From NCBI RefSeq assembly GCF_008933155.1, contig NZ_WBVP01000017.1, positions 23,710 through 87,709 of the forward strand: DNA of 64,000 nt, read 5' to 3'. The DNA comes from Aliivibrio finisterrensis (lineage in GTDB: Bacteria > Pseudomonadota > Gammaproteobacteria > Enterobacterales > Vibrionaceae). Shown one piece after another: positions 8,326 through 18,204 of the stretch. The notes under the pieces are model-generated. The model was not told the DNA's origin and made no database searches. It worked only from the letters and a program-made list of their open reading frames with translations. Position numbers and translations under genes: made by a program. Within the stretch, counting starts at the first letter, position 1. Each line of letters begins with the position of its first letter.

Positions 8326-9783
8326 TTATAAAGTTAAACCAGGAGACAGTTGAGCGGGAATTTCACAGGCATCGCCTTCCATTGAGGCCATTGGGTAGGC
8401 ACAATAATCTGCCGCATAGTAGGCACTTGGTTTCATATTGCCTGATGCCCCCGGACCACCAAATGGCGCGTCACCACTTGCTCCAGTTAATTGACGGTTA
8501 CGATTTACAATACCTGCGCGAATATGCTCTACAAAATATTCCCACTCATTGTCATCCGTTGAAACAAGGCCTGCCGATAAACCATAACGAGTGTCATTAG
8601 CAAGCTCTACCGCTTCTTCTAACGTTTCATAGCGTACTATTTGCAATAATGGGCCAAAGTATTCTTCATCCGGTAATTCAGCTACATTAGTCGCATCGAT
8701 AATGCCCGGAGAAACAAAAGCGTGGCCTAAGCTTTTCGCCTCAAGCAGTGATTCACCACCTAAAGCTTGTAAATTCTTCTGAGCATTTAAAATAAACTCT
8801 GCCGCAGCGACTGATATTTGCGGTCCCATGAATGGCACGTTATCAGCAAAAGGTTGGTCAACCACAATGCTTTTTGCGACTTCAACAAGACGCACAACTA
8901 ACTCATCTCCAGCTTGACCTTTTGGCACATACAGACGACGAGCACAAGTACAACGCTGACCAGCACTGATAAAAGCTGACTGAATAATGGTATAAACCGT
9001 CGCTTCTCGATCTCCAAAATTATGAGAGATCACCATTGGGTTATTCCCCCCCATTTCTAGGGCCAGCATTTTCCCTGTATCTCCTGCAAATTGGCGATGT
9101 AAAATATGCCCTGTATTCGCACTGCCGGTAAACAACAACCCATCAATCCCTTTAGCGCTAGCCAGTGCTTCACCCGTTTCACGAGCACCTTGTACTAAGT
9201 TAATCACTCCATTAGGTAAACCGGCTTGCTGCCACAGCTGCATAATTACTTCACTGGTCCATGGTGTTTGCTCTGAAGGTTTTAATACCACGGTATTACC
9301 CGCAAGTAACGCAGGAACGATATGACCATTTGGTAGGTGTCCTGGGAAGTTATACGGCCCAAAGACAGCCATTACTCCTAGTGGGCGATGTCTTAGTACA
9401 ATTTTACTCCCTGCTGCTTCACGCTCTTTATGTGGCGTTCTTTCATGGTAAGCACGAATGGAAATCGCGATTTTCCCCACCATAGCTCCCGCTTCGGTTT
9501 TTGTTTCCCAGAATGGTTTACCGGTCTCTTTTGCAATAACTTCAGCAACTTTATCAGCATTCTCTTTTACCAATTCAGCAAAGCGCTCGATAACCGCTTG
9601 GCGCGCTTCAAAAGGCTGTTTTTTCCACTCAATAAAGGCATGACGTGCCGCACTAACAGCAGACTCAACCTGTTCTTTGGTTGCGCTGTCTCCTTCCCAC
9701 ACCACTTCACTGTTGTATGGGCTTACTGATTGTATGGTTTCACCTTGTCCTGAAACCCAATCCCCTGCAATCCAATGTGTCAT
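8326..9783 (-). CDS. astD: Succinylglutamate-semialdehyde dehydrogenase AstD
   Basis: A 485-residue NAD-dependent aldehyde dehydrogenase, fourth step of the arginine succinyltransferase (AST) pathway: N-succinylglutamate 5-semialdehyde to N-succinylglutamate. The catalytic Glu lies in [10 protein letters not shown] and the nucleophilic Cys in [11 protein letters not shown]. The N-terminal [15 protein letters not shown] is typical of AstD. AAGGA precedes the ATG. It starts 12 bp after astA. astB and astE, which complete the pathway, are not in the window. Confidence 0.94.
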   Translation of the reverse strand: MTHWIAGDWVSGQGETIQSVSPYNSEVVWEGDSATKEQVESAVSAARHAFIEWKKQPFEARQAVIERFAELVKENADKVAEVIAKETGKPFWETKTEAGAMVGKIAISIRAYHERTPHKEREAAGSKIVLRHRPLGVMAVFGPYNFPGHLPNGHIVPALLAGNTVVLKPSEQTPWTSEVIMQLWQQAGLPNGVINLVQGARETGEALASAKGIDGLLFTGSANTGHILHRQFAGDTGKMLALEMGGNNPMVISHNFGDREATVYTIIQSAFISAGQRCTCARRLYVPKGQAGDELVVRLVEVAKSIVVDQPFADNVPFMGPQISVAAAEFILNAQKNLQALGGESLLEAKSLGHAFVSPGIIDATNVAELPDEEYFGPLLQIVRYETLEEAVELANDTRYGLSAGLVSTDDNEWEYFVEHIRAGIVNRNRQLTGASGDAPFGGPGASGNMKPSAYYAADYCAYPMASMEGDACEIPAQLSPGLTL

Positions 9784-9795
9784 ATCCTTTGTCCT

Positions 9796-10812
9796 CTATT
9801 GAGCTAATAAACGTACGTAATCATCCACTTCTACTTGCAATGCCGTTGCTGCTTCTTGCGTTAAATGAACGGTATCAGTCGCTTTATCATAAGCGGCGGT
9901 GGTTGCTGTTGCTCTGAAATTCTCAAACGATGTGTTTGCAATTAAATACTGCTGTGAGCTGTTATGCTCTGTGATGATCACTTTAGCTTTAAATGAATTT
10001 CGCACCGATTCAATGCTGCGTAAATCACATTCAACCGTCGGCCCTGCATCAAAAATATCGACATAACCTCGACAGCGGAAACCTTCATTTTCTAATAGTC
10101 TTAGAGCAGGTTTAGTGTTGTCATGCACCTTACCGATAACCGCCTGAGCCTCTTTACTTAATAAGCTAACGTAGATTGGTAGCTTAGGCATAAGATCTGC
10201 AATGAATCCTTTATATCCAATACCCGTTAGATAATCCGCTTCAGTAAAATCAATTGAGAAGAAGTGTTTTTGCAGCCATTTCCAAAATGGTGACTCCCCT
10301 TCTGCATCAGAAACACCACGCATTTCTGCAAAAATAGTGTCTGAAAAACGATGCGGATGTTCCGCCATCATTAAAAAACGCGCTTTAGACATTAAACGAC
10401 CATTCAGGCCTTCACGAAACTCTGGGCGTAAGAAAAGCGTACAGATCTCAGTACTGCCAGTGTAATTGCTGCCAAAAGTCAGTACCTTCACAACATTATT
10501 AACATTGAGCTTACGTGAGAAATGAACCACTTTACTGATGTGATAATTATAGAAGGGAGAATCCAAACCAACCGCAGCTTCTATTCCTGTAGTTCCTGTA
10601 ACCTCCCCCGTTACTGAATCTTGGCCAACCATTAGGTAACCTTCTGTTCCAGGCTCTTGAACTTCTTTTTCAAAACTATCTATGGAGTGATCAATTCGAT
10701 TTCGTAATTGCTCTTCGTTAACGGGTAGCGAGGTGAAACCATGACCTGATTCCACAGCACACTGATGAAGTGCAGGATAATCTTCCTGAGTGATAGGACG
10801 AATAACAAGCAT
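9796..10812 (-). CDS. astA: Arginine N-succinyltransferase AstA
   Basis: A 338-residue enzyme that transfers succinate from succinyl-CoA to the alpha-amino group of arginine, committing arginine to catabolism. The N-terminus (VIRPITQEDYPALHQCA) has a GNAT-like acetyltransferase character. FLRPEFREGLNGRLMSKARF near residues 128-147 is the diagnostic core of the AstA/AruF family. The ATG at 10812 has GGAGGG upstream; an in-frame TTG one codon earlier is less likely. Ordered astC-astA-astD. A terminator-like hairpin before this gene may reduce its expression relative to astC. Confidence 0.94.
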   Translation of the reverse strand: MLVIRPITQEDYPALHQCAVESGHGFTSLPVNEEQLRNRIDHSIDSFEKEVQEPGTEGYLMVGQDSVTGEVTGTTGIEAAVGLDSPFYNYHISKVVHFSRKLNVNNVVKVLTFGSNYTGSTEICTLFLRPEFREGLNGRLMSKARFLMMAEHPHRFSDTIFAEMRGVSDAEGESPFWKWLQKHFFSIDFTEADYLTGIGYKGFIADLMPKLPIYVSLLSKEAQAVIGKVHDNTKPALRLLENEGFRCRGYVDIFDAGPTVECDLRSIESVRNSFKAKVIITEHNSSQQYLIANTSFENFRATATTAAYDKATDTVHLTQEAATALQVEVDDYVRLLAQ

Positions 10813-10853
10813 CAATATTCCCTCCGATGCGATGTTGCGTAGACTATGCTAAG

Positions 10854-10887
10854 TCCAATAGATAAAACTTCAAGACTATCTATTGGA
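10854..10887 (-). other. Perfect 11-bp inverted repeat between astC and astA
   Basis: TCCAATAGATA and TATCTATTGGA pair perfectly around a 12-base loop in the 151-bp astC-astA gap. No T run follows in the minus direction, so it looks more like an mRNA-stabilising or processing hairpin than a terminator. Confidence 0.6.
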
Positions 10888-10912
10888 GTGAGCACTAGAT
10901 GATTACTCTAAA

Positions 10913-10946
10913 TAAAAGAAAGGCAACCCTATCTACTGGTGTTGCC
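10913..10946 (-). terminator. Weak terminator/attenuator after astC
   Basis: In the minus direction GGCAAC...GTTGCC forms a 6-8 bp stem followed by TTTCTTTTATTT. It lies 20 bp after the astC stop and inside what should be the astCAD operon, so partial termination would favour AstC/ArgD over AstA and AstD. Confidence 0.6.
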
Positions 10947-10963
10947 CAACTCCTTATGTGAAT

Positions 10964-12178
10964 CTATTTATTTAATGACGCAAGTGCTTTATCTAGACGC
11001 TCAAAACCAAGCTCTACGTCTTCTTTAGTAATAACTAGCGACGGAGTAAATCGAACAACATTGACTCCAGCAACAAGAACCATTAGCCCTTGTTCGCCTG
11101 CTGCTACAAGAACATCGCGAGCACGGCCTTGCCATGCGTCATTTAATGCGGCGCCAAGTAGTAAACCTTTGCCGCGGATCTCTGCGAACATATCGTATTT
11201 TGCATTTAACGCTTCTAGCCCATCGCGGAACCATTGCTCACGCTCTTTTACGCCAGCCAATGTTTCTGGCTTTGCCACTTCTTCCACAACGGCTTCAGCA
11301 ACAGCACATGCTAATGGGTTACCACCATAAGTTGAACCGTGAGTACCCACTTTTAAGTGTTGAGCCAGATCTGTCGTTGTTAGCATGGCACCAATTGGAA
11401 AACCACCACCCAGTGATTTTGCAGTACTTAAAATATCAGGCGTAACGCCTAAGCCTTGGTACGCGTAAAAGTCACCAGTACGACCATTACCCGTTTGTAC
11501 TTCATCAAAAATAAGCAGTGCGTTGTATTTATCACACAGTGATCTAACACCTTCTACAAATTCTGATGTAGGGGAGATTAATCCACCTTCACCTTGCAAT
11601 GGCTCCATCATAATTGCACAGGTTTTTTCTGACATGTGCGCTTCAAGCTCTGCAAGATTATTGTATTCAAGATGAGAGATATCACCGGGCTTAGGACCAA
11701 AACCATCAGAATAAGCCGCTTGGCCACCGACGGTTACGGTAAAGAAAGTTCGACCATGGAAGCCTTGTTTAAATGCGATGATTTCACTTTTTTCTTCTCC
11801 ATGAACATCGACAGCCCATCGTCTCGCTAATTTAAGAGCGGCTTCATTTGCTTCTGCACCTGAGTTAGCAAAGAAAACTTTTTCAGCAAATGACACCTCT
11901 GTGAGTTTTTTGGCCAAACGAATCGCAGGCTCATTGGTCATCACATTGCTAAGATGCCACAGCTTTTGTGATTGCTCTTGTAAGGCATTAACCATGATAG
12001 GATGACAATGCCCTAAGCAACTCACGGCAATACCACCAGCAAAATCAACGTACTCTTTGCCCGCTTGGTCCCACACTCGAGCACCTTCCCCTTTGACGGG
12101 GATCACTTCCATTGGGTTATAACAAGGTATCATTACATCATTAAAATCTTTACGTTCGACTTGTGAATTGGTCGTCAT
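10964..12178 (-). CDS. astC: Acetylornithine/succinylornithine aminotransferase (AstC/ArgD)
   Basis: A 404-residue class-III PLP-dependent aminotransferase. The PLP lysine lies in [15 protein letters not shown] and the upstream Asp in [15 protein letters not shown]. Such enzymes act on N-acetylornithine in arginine synthesis (ArgD) and on N-succinylornithine in AST catabolism (AstC). Here one gene sits between pabA (the argD neighbour in E. coli) and astA (the astC neighbour), so it probably serves both pathways. The ATG at 12178 ([10 protein letters not shown]) has AAGGAAAG upstream; a longer frame from an upstream codon has no such site. A candidate ARG box lies 213 bp upstream. Confidence 0.93.
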   Translation of the reverse strand: MTTNSQVERKDFNDVMIPCYNPMEVIPVKGEGARVWDQAGKEYVDFAGGIAVSCLGHCHPIMVNALQEQSQKLWHLSNVMTNEPAIRLAKKLTEVSFAEKVFFANSGAEANEAALKLARRWAVDVHGEEKSEIIAFKQGFHGRTFFTVTVGGQAAYSDGFGPKPGDISHLEYNNLAELEAHMSEKTCAIMMEPLQGEGGLISPTSEFVEGVRSLCDKYNALLIFDEVQTGNGRTGDFYAYQGLGVTPDILSTAKSLGGGFPIGAMLTTTDLAQHLKVGTHGSTYGGNPLACAVAEAVVEEVAKPETLAGVKEREQWFRDGLEALNAKYDMFAEIRGKGLLLGAALNDAWQGRARDVLVAAGEQGLMVLVAGVNVVRFTPSLVITKEDVELGFERLDKALASLNK

Positions 12179-12390
12179 CACACTTTCCTTCTGCGTATGC
12201 CGTTTTTCAGCATAATATTTACAAATCATTAACCTTTTCAATAGCACAAAATTCTTTTTTTGAACTAAAAAAGTTCCATTTCCTATATCATATTGACTGA
12301 TAAGTCAGTTTATTAGAATAGTTATAGAATAACGCTATAGCAGGTGAGTAGATAAGTAAACGAATTTATAAGAATAGAAGACACAAGGCT

Positions 12391-12408
12391 TATGCATAAA
12401 TCTTCATA
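12391..12408. promoter_or_regulatory. Candidate ArgR box upstream of astC
   Basis: The 14-bp core TGCATAAATCTTCA (12393-12406) matches the ARG-box consensus TGAATWWWWATTCA at 12 positions. It lies in the 308-bp gap between pabA and astC. No good second box sits at the usual 21-bp spacing. The rest of the gap holds only short inverted repeats (for example GAACT/AGTTC near 12255) and no gene. Confidence 0.45.
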
Positions 12409-12451
12409 TAAATAAGCAGAAAAAAAGACAAAAGAAAAAGTAAGAAGGGTG

Positions 12452-12469
12452 AACTAGATCGCTCTAGTT
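12452..12469 (-). terminator. Possible weak terminator after pabA
   Basis: AACTAGA and TCTAGTT pair around a 4-base loop, 18 bp after the pabA stop. The following minus-strand sequence is pyrimidine-rich with interrupted T runs, so termination would be weak. Confidence 0.4.
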
Positions 12470-12486
12470 AACAGGGGAAATATTAA

Positions 12487-13065
12487 TTATTTATTAATAA
12501 AATTAGAGAGGATATCGTGACCTTGCTCTGTCATTATCGATTCAGGATGAAATTGTACCGCTTCAATCGGCAGCGTTTTATGGCAAAAACCCATGATCTC
12601 ATCCATTTCTCCCACTTCATTTTCTGTCCATGCAGTGACTTCAAAGCATGAAGGTAATGTCTCAGCTTTAACCACTAATGAATGATAACGAGTCACGGTA
12701 AGAGGATTATTCAGCCCTTTAAATACGCTTTGCTTAGTATGGATAATTGGCGATGTTTTTCCATGCATGACTTTTTTCGCACGTATCACGTCACCACCAA
12801 ATACTTGAGCAATAGCTTGATGACCTAAACACACGCCTAAGATTGGCAGTTTCCCCGCAAAATATTCGATTGCTTGTAGTGAAATACCCGCTTCATTTGG
12901 CGTACAAGGTCCAGGGGAGATAACTAAATGAGATGGATTAAGTGCCTCAATACCTGCAATGTCAATGTCATCATTACGAACCACTTTTACCTCTGCACCT
13001 AACTCACAGAAATACTGATATAAGTTATAGGTAAACGAATCATAATTGTCGATCATTAACAGCAT
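12487..13065 (-). CDS. pabA: Aminodeoxychorismate synthase glutamine amidotransferase PabA
   Basis: A 192-residue class-I glutamine amidotransferase that supplies ammonia to PabB for p-aminobenzoate and folate synthesis. Catalytic Cys79 lies in [11 protein letters not shown], and the His-x-Glu pair lies in AVQFHPES near residue 170. The [19 protein letters not shown] start is typical. TrpG-type anthranilate synthase subunits are close relatives; PabA is preferred because of the PabA-like Vibrio/E. coli position upstream of argD/astC and the absence of trp genes nearby. It may serve both enzymes. Confidence 0.88.
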   Translation of the reverse strand: MLLMIDNYDSFTYNLYQYFCELGAEVKVVRNDDIDIAGIEALNPSHLVISPGPCTPNEAGISLQAIEYFAGKLPILGVCLGHQAIAQVFGGDVIRAKKVMHGKTSPIIHTKQSVFKGLNNPLTVTRYHSLVVKAETLPSCFEVTAWTENEVGEMDEIMGFCHKTLPIEAVQFHPESIMTEQGHDILSNFINK

Positions 13066-13099
13066 AAAAAACTACTTAAAAAGATGAATAAGAAATAAA

Positions 13100-13128
13100 A
13101 TTGCTCGCAGAGAAACCCTACGAGCAAT
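13100..13128 (-). terminator. Intrinsic terminator after trpS
   Basis: Read on the minus strand, ATTGCTCG and CGAGCAAT pair around a 13-base loop and are followed by TTTATTTC. It closes the aroK-to-trpS cluster 22 bp after the trpS stop. Confidence 0.75.
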
Positions 13129-13149
13129 CTATTTTATCAGAGCTAAAGA

Positions 13150-14166
13150 CTATGGGCGAGTAACAAAACCAACCGCTTCAAACGCTTTTTTCAATGTTAC
13201 AGCAGCACGCTCAGAGGCTTTCTCTGCACCCGCTTTCATTACAGAATCCATGTAGGCACGATCTTCACGAATACGCTTGTATTCAGATTGAATCGGCTCA
13301 AGCATAGTCACAATTGCTTCACCAACGTCTTTCTTGAATGGACCGTACATTTCAACACCTTGGTATTGCGCTTCGATCTCTTCAAACGTTTTACCTGATG
13401 CCGCAGAGTACAGACCCATCAGGTTTGAAATGCCTGCTTTATTTTCCCAGTCATGGGCAATACGTGGTGGCATTTCTGCGTCTGTTTGTGCTTTATTAAT
13501 CTTCTTAAGAATCGACTTAGGATCTTCTAGCAGTGTAATAACGTTCTTACGGTTATCATCTGATTTAGACATTTTCTTCGTCGCATCTTGCAGGCTCATT
13601 ACACGCGCATTCACTTGTGGAATGTACGGTTCTGGCACGGTAAATAATGGCGCTTCAGGGCTGTAGATATTGTTAAAACGGTTAGCGATATCACGCGCTA
13701 GTTCTAAATGTTGCTTTTGATCACTACCAACAGGGACTTGATGTGCGCCATAAAGCAGAATATCTGCCGCCATTAATACTGGGTAATCAAATAAACCTAC
13801 GTTAATGTCATTTGCATAACGCTTTGATTTATCTTTGAATTGAGTCATACGATTCAATTCACCCATTTGAGTGTAACAGTTAAGAAGCCAACCAAGTTGA
13901 GCATGCTCTGGTACGTGCGACTGAACAAATAGCGTGCTCTTCTTAGGATCAACACCAACCGCTAGACAAATTGCCAGTGCATCGAGTGTCGCTTCATGCA
14001 GCGCTTTAGGATCTTGACGAACCGTAATTGCGTGAAGGTCTACTACACAATACTGACAATCATAATCGTCTTGCATCTGTTGCCATTGACGTAGAGCACC
14101 CAAGTAGTTACCGATACTTAGTTCACCTGATGGTTGAACACCACTTAATACGATGGGCTTGCTCAT
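13150..14166 (-). CDS. trpS: Tryptophanyl-tRNA synthetase
   Basis: A 338-residue class-I aminoacyl-tRNA synthetase that charges tRNA-Trp. The HIGH-equivalent is SIGN (residues 17-20, in [15 protein letters not shown]), and KMSKS lies near residue 197. Length matches E. coli TrpS (334). The ATG at 14166 (MSKPIVLSG) is preferred over an upstream in-frame codon because it matches the family start and has AAGGAAT upstream. Last gene of the aroK-aroB-damX-dam-rpe-gph-trpS cluster. Confidence 0.97.
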   Translation of the reverse strand: MSKPIVLSGVQPSGELSIGNYLGALRQWQQMQDDYDCQYCVVDLHAITVRQDPKALHEATLDALAICLAVGVDPKKSTLFVQSHVPEHAQLGWLLNCYTQMGELNRMTQFKDKSKRYANDINVGLFDYPVLMAADILLYGAHQVPVGSDQKQHLELARDIANRFNNIYSPEAPLFTVPEPYIPQVNARVMSLQDATKKMSKSDDNRKNVITLLEDPKSILKKINKAQTDAEMPPRIAHDWENKAGISNLMGLYSAASGKTFEEIEAQYQGVEMYGPFKKDVGEAIVTMLEPIQSEYKRIREDRAYMDSVMKAGAEKASERAAVTLKKAFEAVGFVTRP

Positions 14167-14190
14167 GGTTATGATTCCTTGTTTAACTGT

Positions 14191-14223
14191 AAAAATTAAA
14201 TGATCCACGATGGGATCATTTAA
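14191..14223 (-). terminator. Hairpin with T run between gph and trpS
   Basis: A perfect 11-bp stem (TTAAATGATCC/GGATCATTTAA, 6-base loop) is followed on the minus strand by a T5 run. It has terminator form but sits inside the cluster, 25 bp before trpS, so partial termination or an extra trpS promoter downstream of it is likely. Confidence 0.6.
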
Positions 14224-14272
14224 TGGTTATTCTATTGTATTGATAGTCTTTATTTGTACTTATCAATGAATA

Positions 14273-14956
14273 CTATCTTGCCACACTCATCACGGCTAAT
14301 AAATGATTAAATTCATCACTCACCACATCAGGCTGACTATCTGCGATAGGCTCGCCATGGTTATAGCCATAAGTTAAACCAAAACTATGGCAACCGGCTG
14401 CTTGAGCTGCTTGAATATCATTTCTTGAGTCGCCCACCATCAACATCTCAGAAGCGCTTAATTGATGCTTATCGAGTAACCAATTTAGTGCAAATGGGTT
14501 CGGTTTTTTCTCAACGAAAGTGTCGCCACCAATAACATCAACAAAAAGATGAGCCAATTGATGCTGCTCAAGCAATTCTGGAACAAATTGCGCAGGTTTA
14601 TTAGTCACTAAAGCTAAGGTGTATCCTTGCTGATGCAATGCTTCTAGTGTCTCTTTTACCTTTGGATATAAGTGACTTAACTCATGACCACCATCATGGT
14701 AGTGATGATCTAAGCGAGCGCGAGCTTGCTTAACCAATTCAGAGTCTAACCCTTCTCGAACTGTGACACTTTGGCTTAGTGCACGAGAAACAAGCACATC
14801 TGCACCATTACCAATCCAATGAGACGCTTGTTCTAGCGTTACTCTTGGGTAACCTACATCTTGCATAGCAAGGTCAACCGCACGAGCTAAGTCTGGAACG
14901 CTATCAAGCAGCGTCCCATCCAAATCAAAGGCGATCAGTTTGATGTTTTCAAACAT
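14273..14956 (-). CDS. gph: Phosphoglycolate phosphatase
   Basis: A 227-residue HAD-superfamily hydrolase that removes phosphate from 2-phosphoglycolate, a by-product of DNA 3'-end repair. HAD motif I is FDLDGTLLDS (residues 10-19), with Asp11 as nucleophile and Asp13 as acid. Motif II is in LALVTNKPAQF, and motif IV is MVGDSRNDIQAA. It begins 5 bp after the rpe stop. Size and location agree with E. coli gph (252 residues). Confidence 0.94.
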   Translation of the reverse strand: MFENIKLIAFDLDGTLLDSVPDLARAVDLAMQDVGYPRVTLEQASHWIGNGADVLVSRALSQSVTVREGLDSELVKQARARLDHHYHDGGHELSHLYPKVKETLEALHQQGYTLALVTNKPAQFVPELLEQHQLAHLFVDVIGGDTFVEKKPNPFALNWLLDKHQLSASEMLMVGDSRNDIQAAQAAGCHSFGLTYGYNHGEPIADSQPDVVSDEFNHLLAVMSVAR

Positions 14957-14961
14957 GATTC

Positions 14962-15639
14962 TTAATTACCTTTTACTTTTGCTAGCTCTGCACGCATTTC
15001 ATCAATCACTTCTTTGTAGTTTGGTTGATTAAAAATAGCAGAGCCCGCAACGAACATATCCGCACCCGCTTCAGCGATTTCACGGATGTTATCAACCTTC
15101 ACACCACCATCAATTTCAAGACGAATATTACGGCCTGATTCATCGATAAGTTTACGAACTGCACGCAGTTTATCTAGAGTATGAGGAATGAATGATTGAC
15201 CACCAAATCCTGGGTTAACTGACATAAGTAGGATCATGTCTACTTTATCTAGAATGTAATCAAGGCAAGATAATGGCGTTGCTGGGTTTAATACCACACC
15301 AGCCTGACAACCGTGCTCTTTAATTAATTGAAGCGTGCGATCAATATGCTCTGACGCTTCTACATGGAAGGTGATCATCGTTGCGCCTGCTTTAGCAAAC
15401 TCAGGAACGATGCTATCTACTGGCTTTACCATAAGGTGAACATCGATTGGAGCCGTAATACCGTAATCACGCAGTGCTTTACAGATTGGTGCACCAAACG
15501 TTAAATTTGGCACATAATGATTATCCATTACATCGAAATGAACAACATCAGCACCTGACGCTAATACTTTTTCAACGTCTTCACCAAGACGAGCAAAATC
15601 AGCAGAGAGAATAGATGGTGCGATCAAAAAGTCTTTCAT
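14962..15639 (-). CDS. rpe: Ribulose-phosphate 3-epimerase
   Basis: A 225-residue TIM-barrel metalloenzyme of the pentose phosphate pathway that interconverts ribulose 5-phosphate and xylulose 5-phosphate. The conserved strands are visible in order: [56 protein letters not shown] and [11 protein letters not shown]. These include the metal ligands (His, Asp, His, Asp). Full length and typical. Between dam and gph as in enterics. Confidence 0.97.
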   Translation of the reverse strand: MKDFLIAPSILSADFARLGEDVEKVLASGADVVHFDVMDNHYVPNLTFGAPICKALRDYGITAPIDVHLMVKPVDSIVPEFAKAGATMITFHVEASEHIDRTLQLIKEHGCQAGVVLNPATPLSCLDYILDKVDMILLMSVNPGFGGQSFIPHTLDKLRAVRKLIDESGRNIRLEIDGGVKVDNIREIAEAGADMFVAGSAIFNQPNYKEVIDEMRAELAKVKGN

Positions 15640-15787
15640 GTTGAGCCTCAGGTTAATAATTATTTCAGTATCGCCACGACGATATGGCGCAATCGATTAA
15701 ATCGACGGCGCAATTCTACCTGATAATTATAAACCTGTCTTAAGCTCAATGAGTCTTTCGTGGGATTTTTGAAGGGTAACGATTAAT

Positions 15788-16618
15788 TTACTCGCGGCAC
15801 TCAGGCGCGTGGAATAACGCCATTAGCTCATCAACTTTATTACGACCGGCGCCATTTCGACTGATCGTACGCTTCACCTTAATAGTATTAAGGGTTGCAC
15901 CGTGGTAAAGACGACGAGTCAATGTGGTGTCGTGATTAGAGATCAATACTGGGATATCACGCTCAAACGCGGCTTTTTCCGCAATGTCCGCTAATGCAGC
16001 TTGGTCATCAAGAGAAAAGCCATTACCTGCATAAGAGGTAAAATTCGCAGTGGTTGAAAGCGGAGCATAAGGAGGGTCACAATACACAACGGCACCTTTG
16101 CGTGCTCGCTTAAAGGTATCAACATAACCTTCGCAGACAAACGTTGCTTTCTTTGCTTTTTCGGCAAAAAAGTACATCTCTTTCTCTGGAAAGTACGGTT
16201 TTTTATACGAACCAAAAGGCACATTAAAACCGCCTTTTTTATTATAACGGCATAAACCATTAAAACCATGGCGATTCATGTATAAAAACAATAAAGAACG
16301 ACGATAAGTATCTGTGCATTGGTTAAATTCAATGCGCAAATCAAGATACACTTCTTTTTGATTATATTCTGGTTGAAATAGCACTCGAGCATCTTCAACA
16401 AAACGCTCAGGATCATCTTTAAGGTGATTGTAAAGATTGATTAAATCAGGGTTTATGTCCGCAAGAAGGTAATGATCATAATCTGTATTTAAAAACACAG
16501 AACCAGCACCAACAAAGGGCTCAATCAATTTTCTTGCATCAGGAAGATGACGTTGAATTTCTTCTACTAGGCTATATTTACCGCCAGCCCACTTTAGAAA
16601 TGCGCGATGCTTTTTCAT
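15788..16618 (-). CDS. dam: DNA adenine methyltransferase Dam
   Basis: A 276-residue N6-adenine methyltransferase for GATC. The order is AdoMet motif first (FLKWAGGKYSLVEEI at residues 7-21; PFVGAGSVF near 34) and catalytic DPPY at residues 181-184, as in E. coli Dam (278 residues). It marks strands for mismatch repair and sets replication timing through SeqA. The mutL in this window lacks an endonuclease motif, which fits a Dam/MutH-directed repair system. Between damX and rpe. Confidence 0.97.
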   Translation of the reverse strand: MKKHRAFLKWAGGKYSLVEEIQRHLPDARKLIEPFVGAGSVFLNTDYDHYLLADINPDLINLYNHLKDDPERFVEDARVLFQPEYNQKEVYLDLRIEFNQCTDTYRRSLLFLYMNRHGFNGLCRYNKKGGFNVPFGSYKKPYFPEKEMYFFAEKAKKATFVCEGYVDTFKRARKGAVVYCDPPYAPLSTTANFTSYAGNGFSLDDQAALADIAEKAAFERDIPVLISNHDTTLTRRLYHGATLNTIKVKRTISRNGAGRNKVDELMALFHAPECRE

Positions 16619-16701
16619 ACGTCTTTTACGCCTTTTTACCTTAATTCAGAAAGCGGGGGATTGTACCCTATTTTTTAGCTAGGATCTGTTTATCTTAGCG
16701 C

Positions 16702-18201
16702 TTATTTTACAGAATCAATTTCACGATGCACTTGCACTAACGATTTAGCCCAAGGCCCTAAAGATTGAACTGAACTTGGAAGGTTTTGTACCGCACCACG
16801 AGCAGCAGAAATAGACGCATAATCACCAAACGTAACGATATACCAAATAGAGCCATTACGAAGTGCTTGGTAGATACGAGCCGAGCCTTCAATTTGATGC
16901 TCATTCAGAAACTCTTGTACTGCAGTTTCAGTGGTTAACGCCGCCAATTGAAGAATATAGCGCTTATCTGAAATCGCTTTAAGCTCTTTATCTGCAATAG
17001 CAAAAGTCGCCTTCGCTTCTTCTGGTTTAGGCACATCCGATTGAGATATCTGACTCTTATCTTCTTCTACAATGGCAACCGTTGATTTCGTCGCCTCACC
17101 TACCTCTACTTGAGCTGAATTTGATAAGTCAGTGTTCATTTCGACTTCAGGCTCAATTGCCTCATTATCATTAATTAATGAGTCCACCAACTCAGATGGC
17201 ACAACAACACGCTTTCCTTCTTCAACCTTAGAATCAACAACAATAGGCGTGTCGATTACTTCAGGCGGAATGGAACCCGTATCGTCTTCAGGCAAGTTAT
17301 TACTTTGTAATTCTTCATCATTAACCTGAACTAATTCAGCATTAAGTTTATCATCAAGAGTAACGACTAACGGCTCATCACCATCAACTAAAGTTTCAAT
17401 AACAGGCAGTTCTGATGATTGATAATTCAACCACCAATAGGTCCCTGCTGCGCCTAGCAATAAAAGAGAAGCCAAACCTAAAATACCAACAGGCGAATGT
17501 GTCACTGAGCGAATAATAATTCGGCGCTCTGCTTTTTTGTCTCCCAAAGCAATAAGCTCGGCAGGCAAATAATTACTTTTATCAACTAAATTACGGATGC
17601 GAAGTTTATCTTCTCTACTTGGAGCAAAACGAACAACCAGTATTTCAGTAAATGTCGCCGCCTCTTCTGCTGTCAGTGGTTCTATATCAATATCAACAGG
17701 TTTATTATCTTGGCCATAAGACATGCGTGCCAATCCAGGTGTTAATTTACCTGATTCTGAAAATAACAAGACATTGATTTGCCAATTTGGCGTTGATTGG
17801 GCTTTTTGAACTAGTAGCCATAACTCGCTAAGAAGCTCAGAAGAGAGTAAATGAGCATCATCAATCACTAATACGAGATTGCATTTTTCTCCCGCCAACA
17901 TGCGACCGATACTATCAACAACCGTATCAGATTCATTAAATAACGGATCTCGAACGACTTGCTTTAAAATAATACCACGCTGCTGCTGAATCGATTGATT
18001 AGAATGACACATCAATAGTGCTTGATTTGCATCATCACACCACTTTTCAAGATATCGTTGAGCCAGCCATGATTTACCAGAGCCTTTAACCCCTTCTACA
18101 TGCACTAAATTAGAACCAAACCGAGAAACAAATTGAATGCGTGATAGCACATCCAACTGACTTTCTAATTCCAATACAGTTAAATCATAACCAATACTCA
18201 T
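16702..18201 (-). CDS. damX: Cell division protein DamX (AAA-SPOR)
   Basis: A 499-residue inner-membrane divisome protein. The N-terminal cytoplasmic part is an AAA-like ATPase with Walker A GVKGSGKSWLA (near residues 38-48) and a Walker-B-like LVLVIDDAH. One transmembrane helix lies near residues 236-258 (ILGLASLLLLGAAG). A long acidic periplasmic linker follows, and then a C-terminal SPOR domain (YILQLAALTTETAVQEFLNE) that binds septal glycan. The AAA part resembles ExeA-type proteins. It starts 3 bp after aroB. Confidence 0.92.
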   Translation of the reverse strand: MSIGYDLTVLELESQLDVLSRIQFVSRFGSNLVHVEGVKGSGKSWLAQRYLEKWCDDANQALLMCHSNQSIQQQRGIILKQVVRDPLFNESDTVVDSIGRMLAGEKCNLVLVIDDAHLLSSELLSELWLLVQKAQSTPNWQINVLLFSESGKLTPGLARMSYGQDNKPVDIDIEPLTAEEAATFTEILVVRFAPSREDKLRIRNLVDKSNYLPAELIALGDKKAERRIIIRSVTHSPVGILGLASLLLLGAAGTYWWLNYQSSELPVIETLVDGDEPLVVTLDDKLNAELVQVNDEELQSNNLPEDDTGSIPPEVIDTPIVVDSKVEEGKRVVVPSELVDSLINDNEAIEPEVEMNTDLSNSAQVEVGEATKSTVAIVEEDKSQISQSDVPKPEEAKATFAIADKELKAISDKRYILQLAALTTETAVQEFLNEHQIEGSARIYQALRNGSIWYIVTFGDYASISAARGAVQNLPSSVQSLGPWAKSLVQVHREIDSVK

Positions 18202-18204
18202 ATC

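Noticed and set aside
11061..11445. Two open frames of 89 and 103 residues antisense to astC
   Set aside because: Wholly inside the conserved astC coding sequence; low-complexity composition from the opposite strand.
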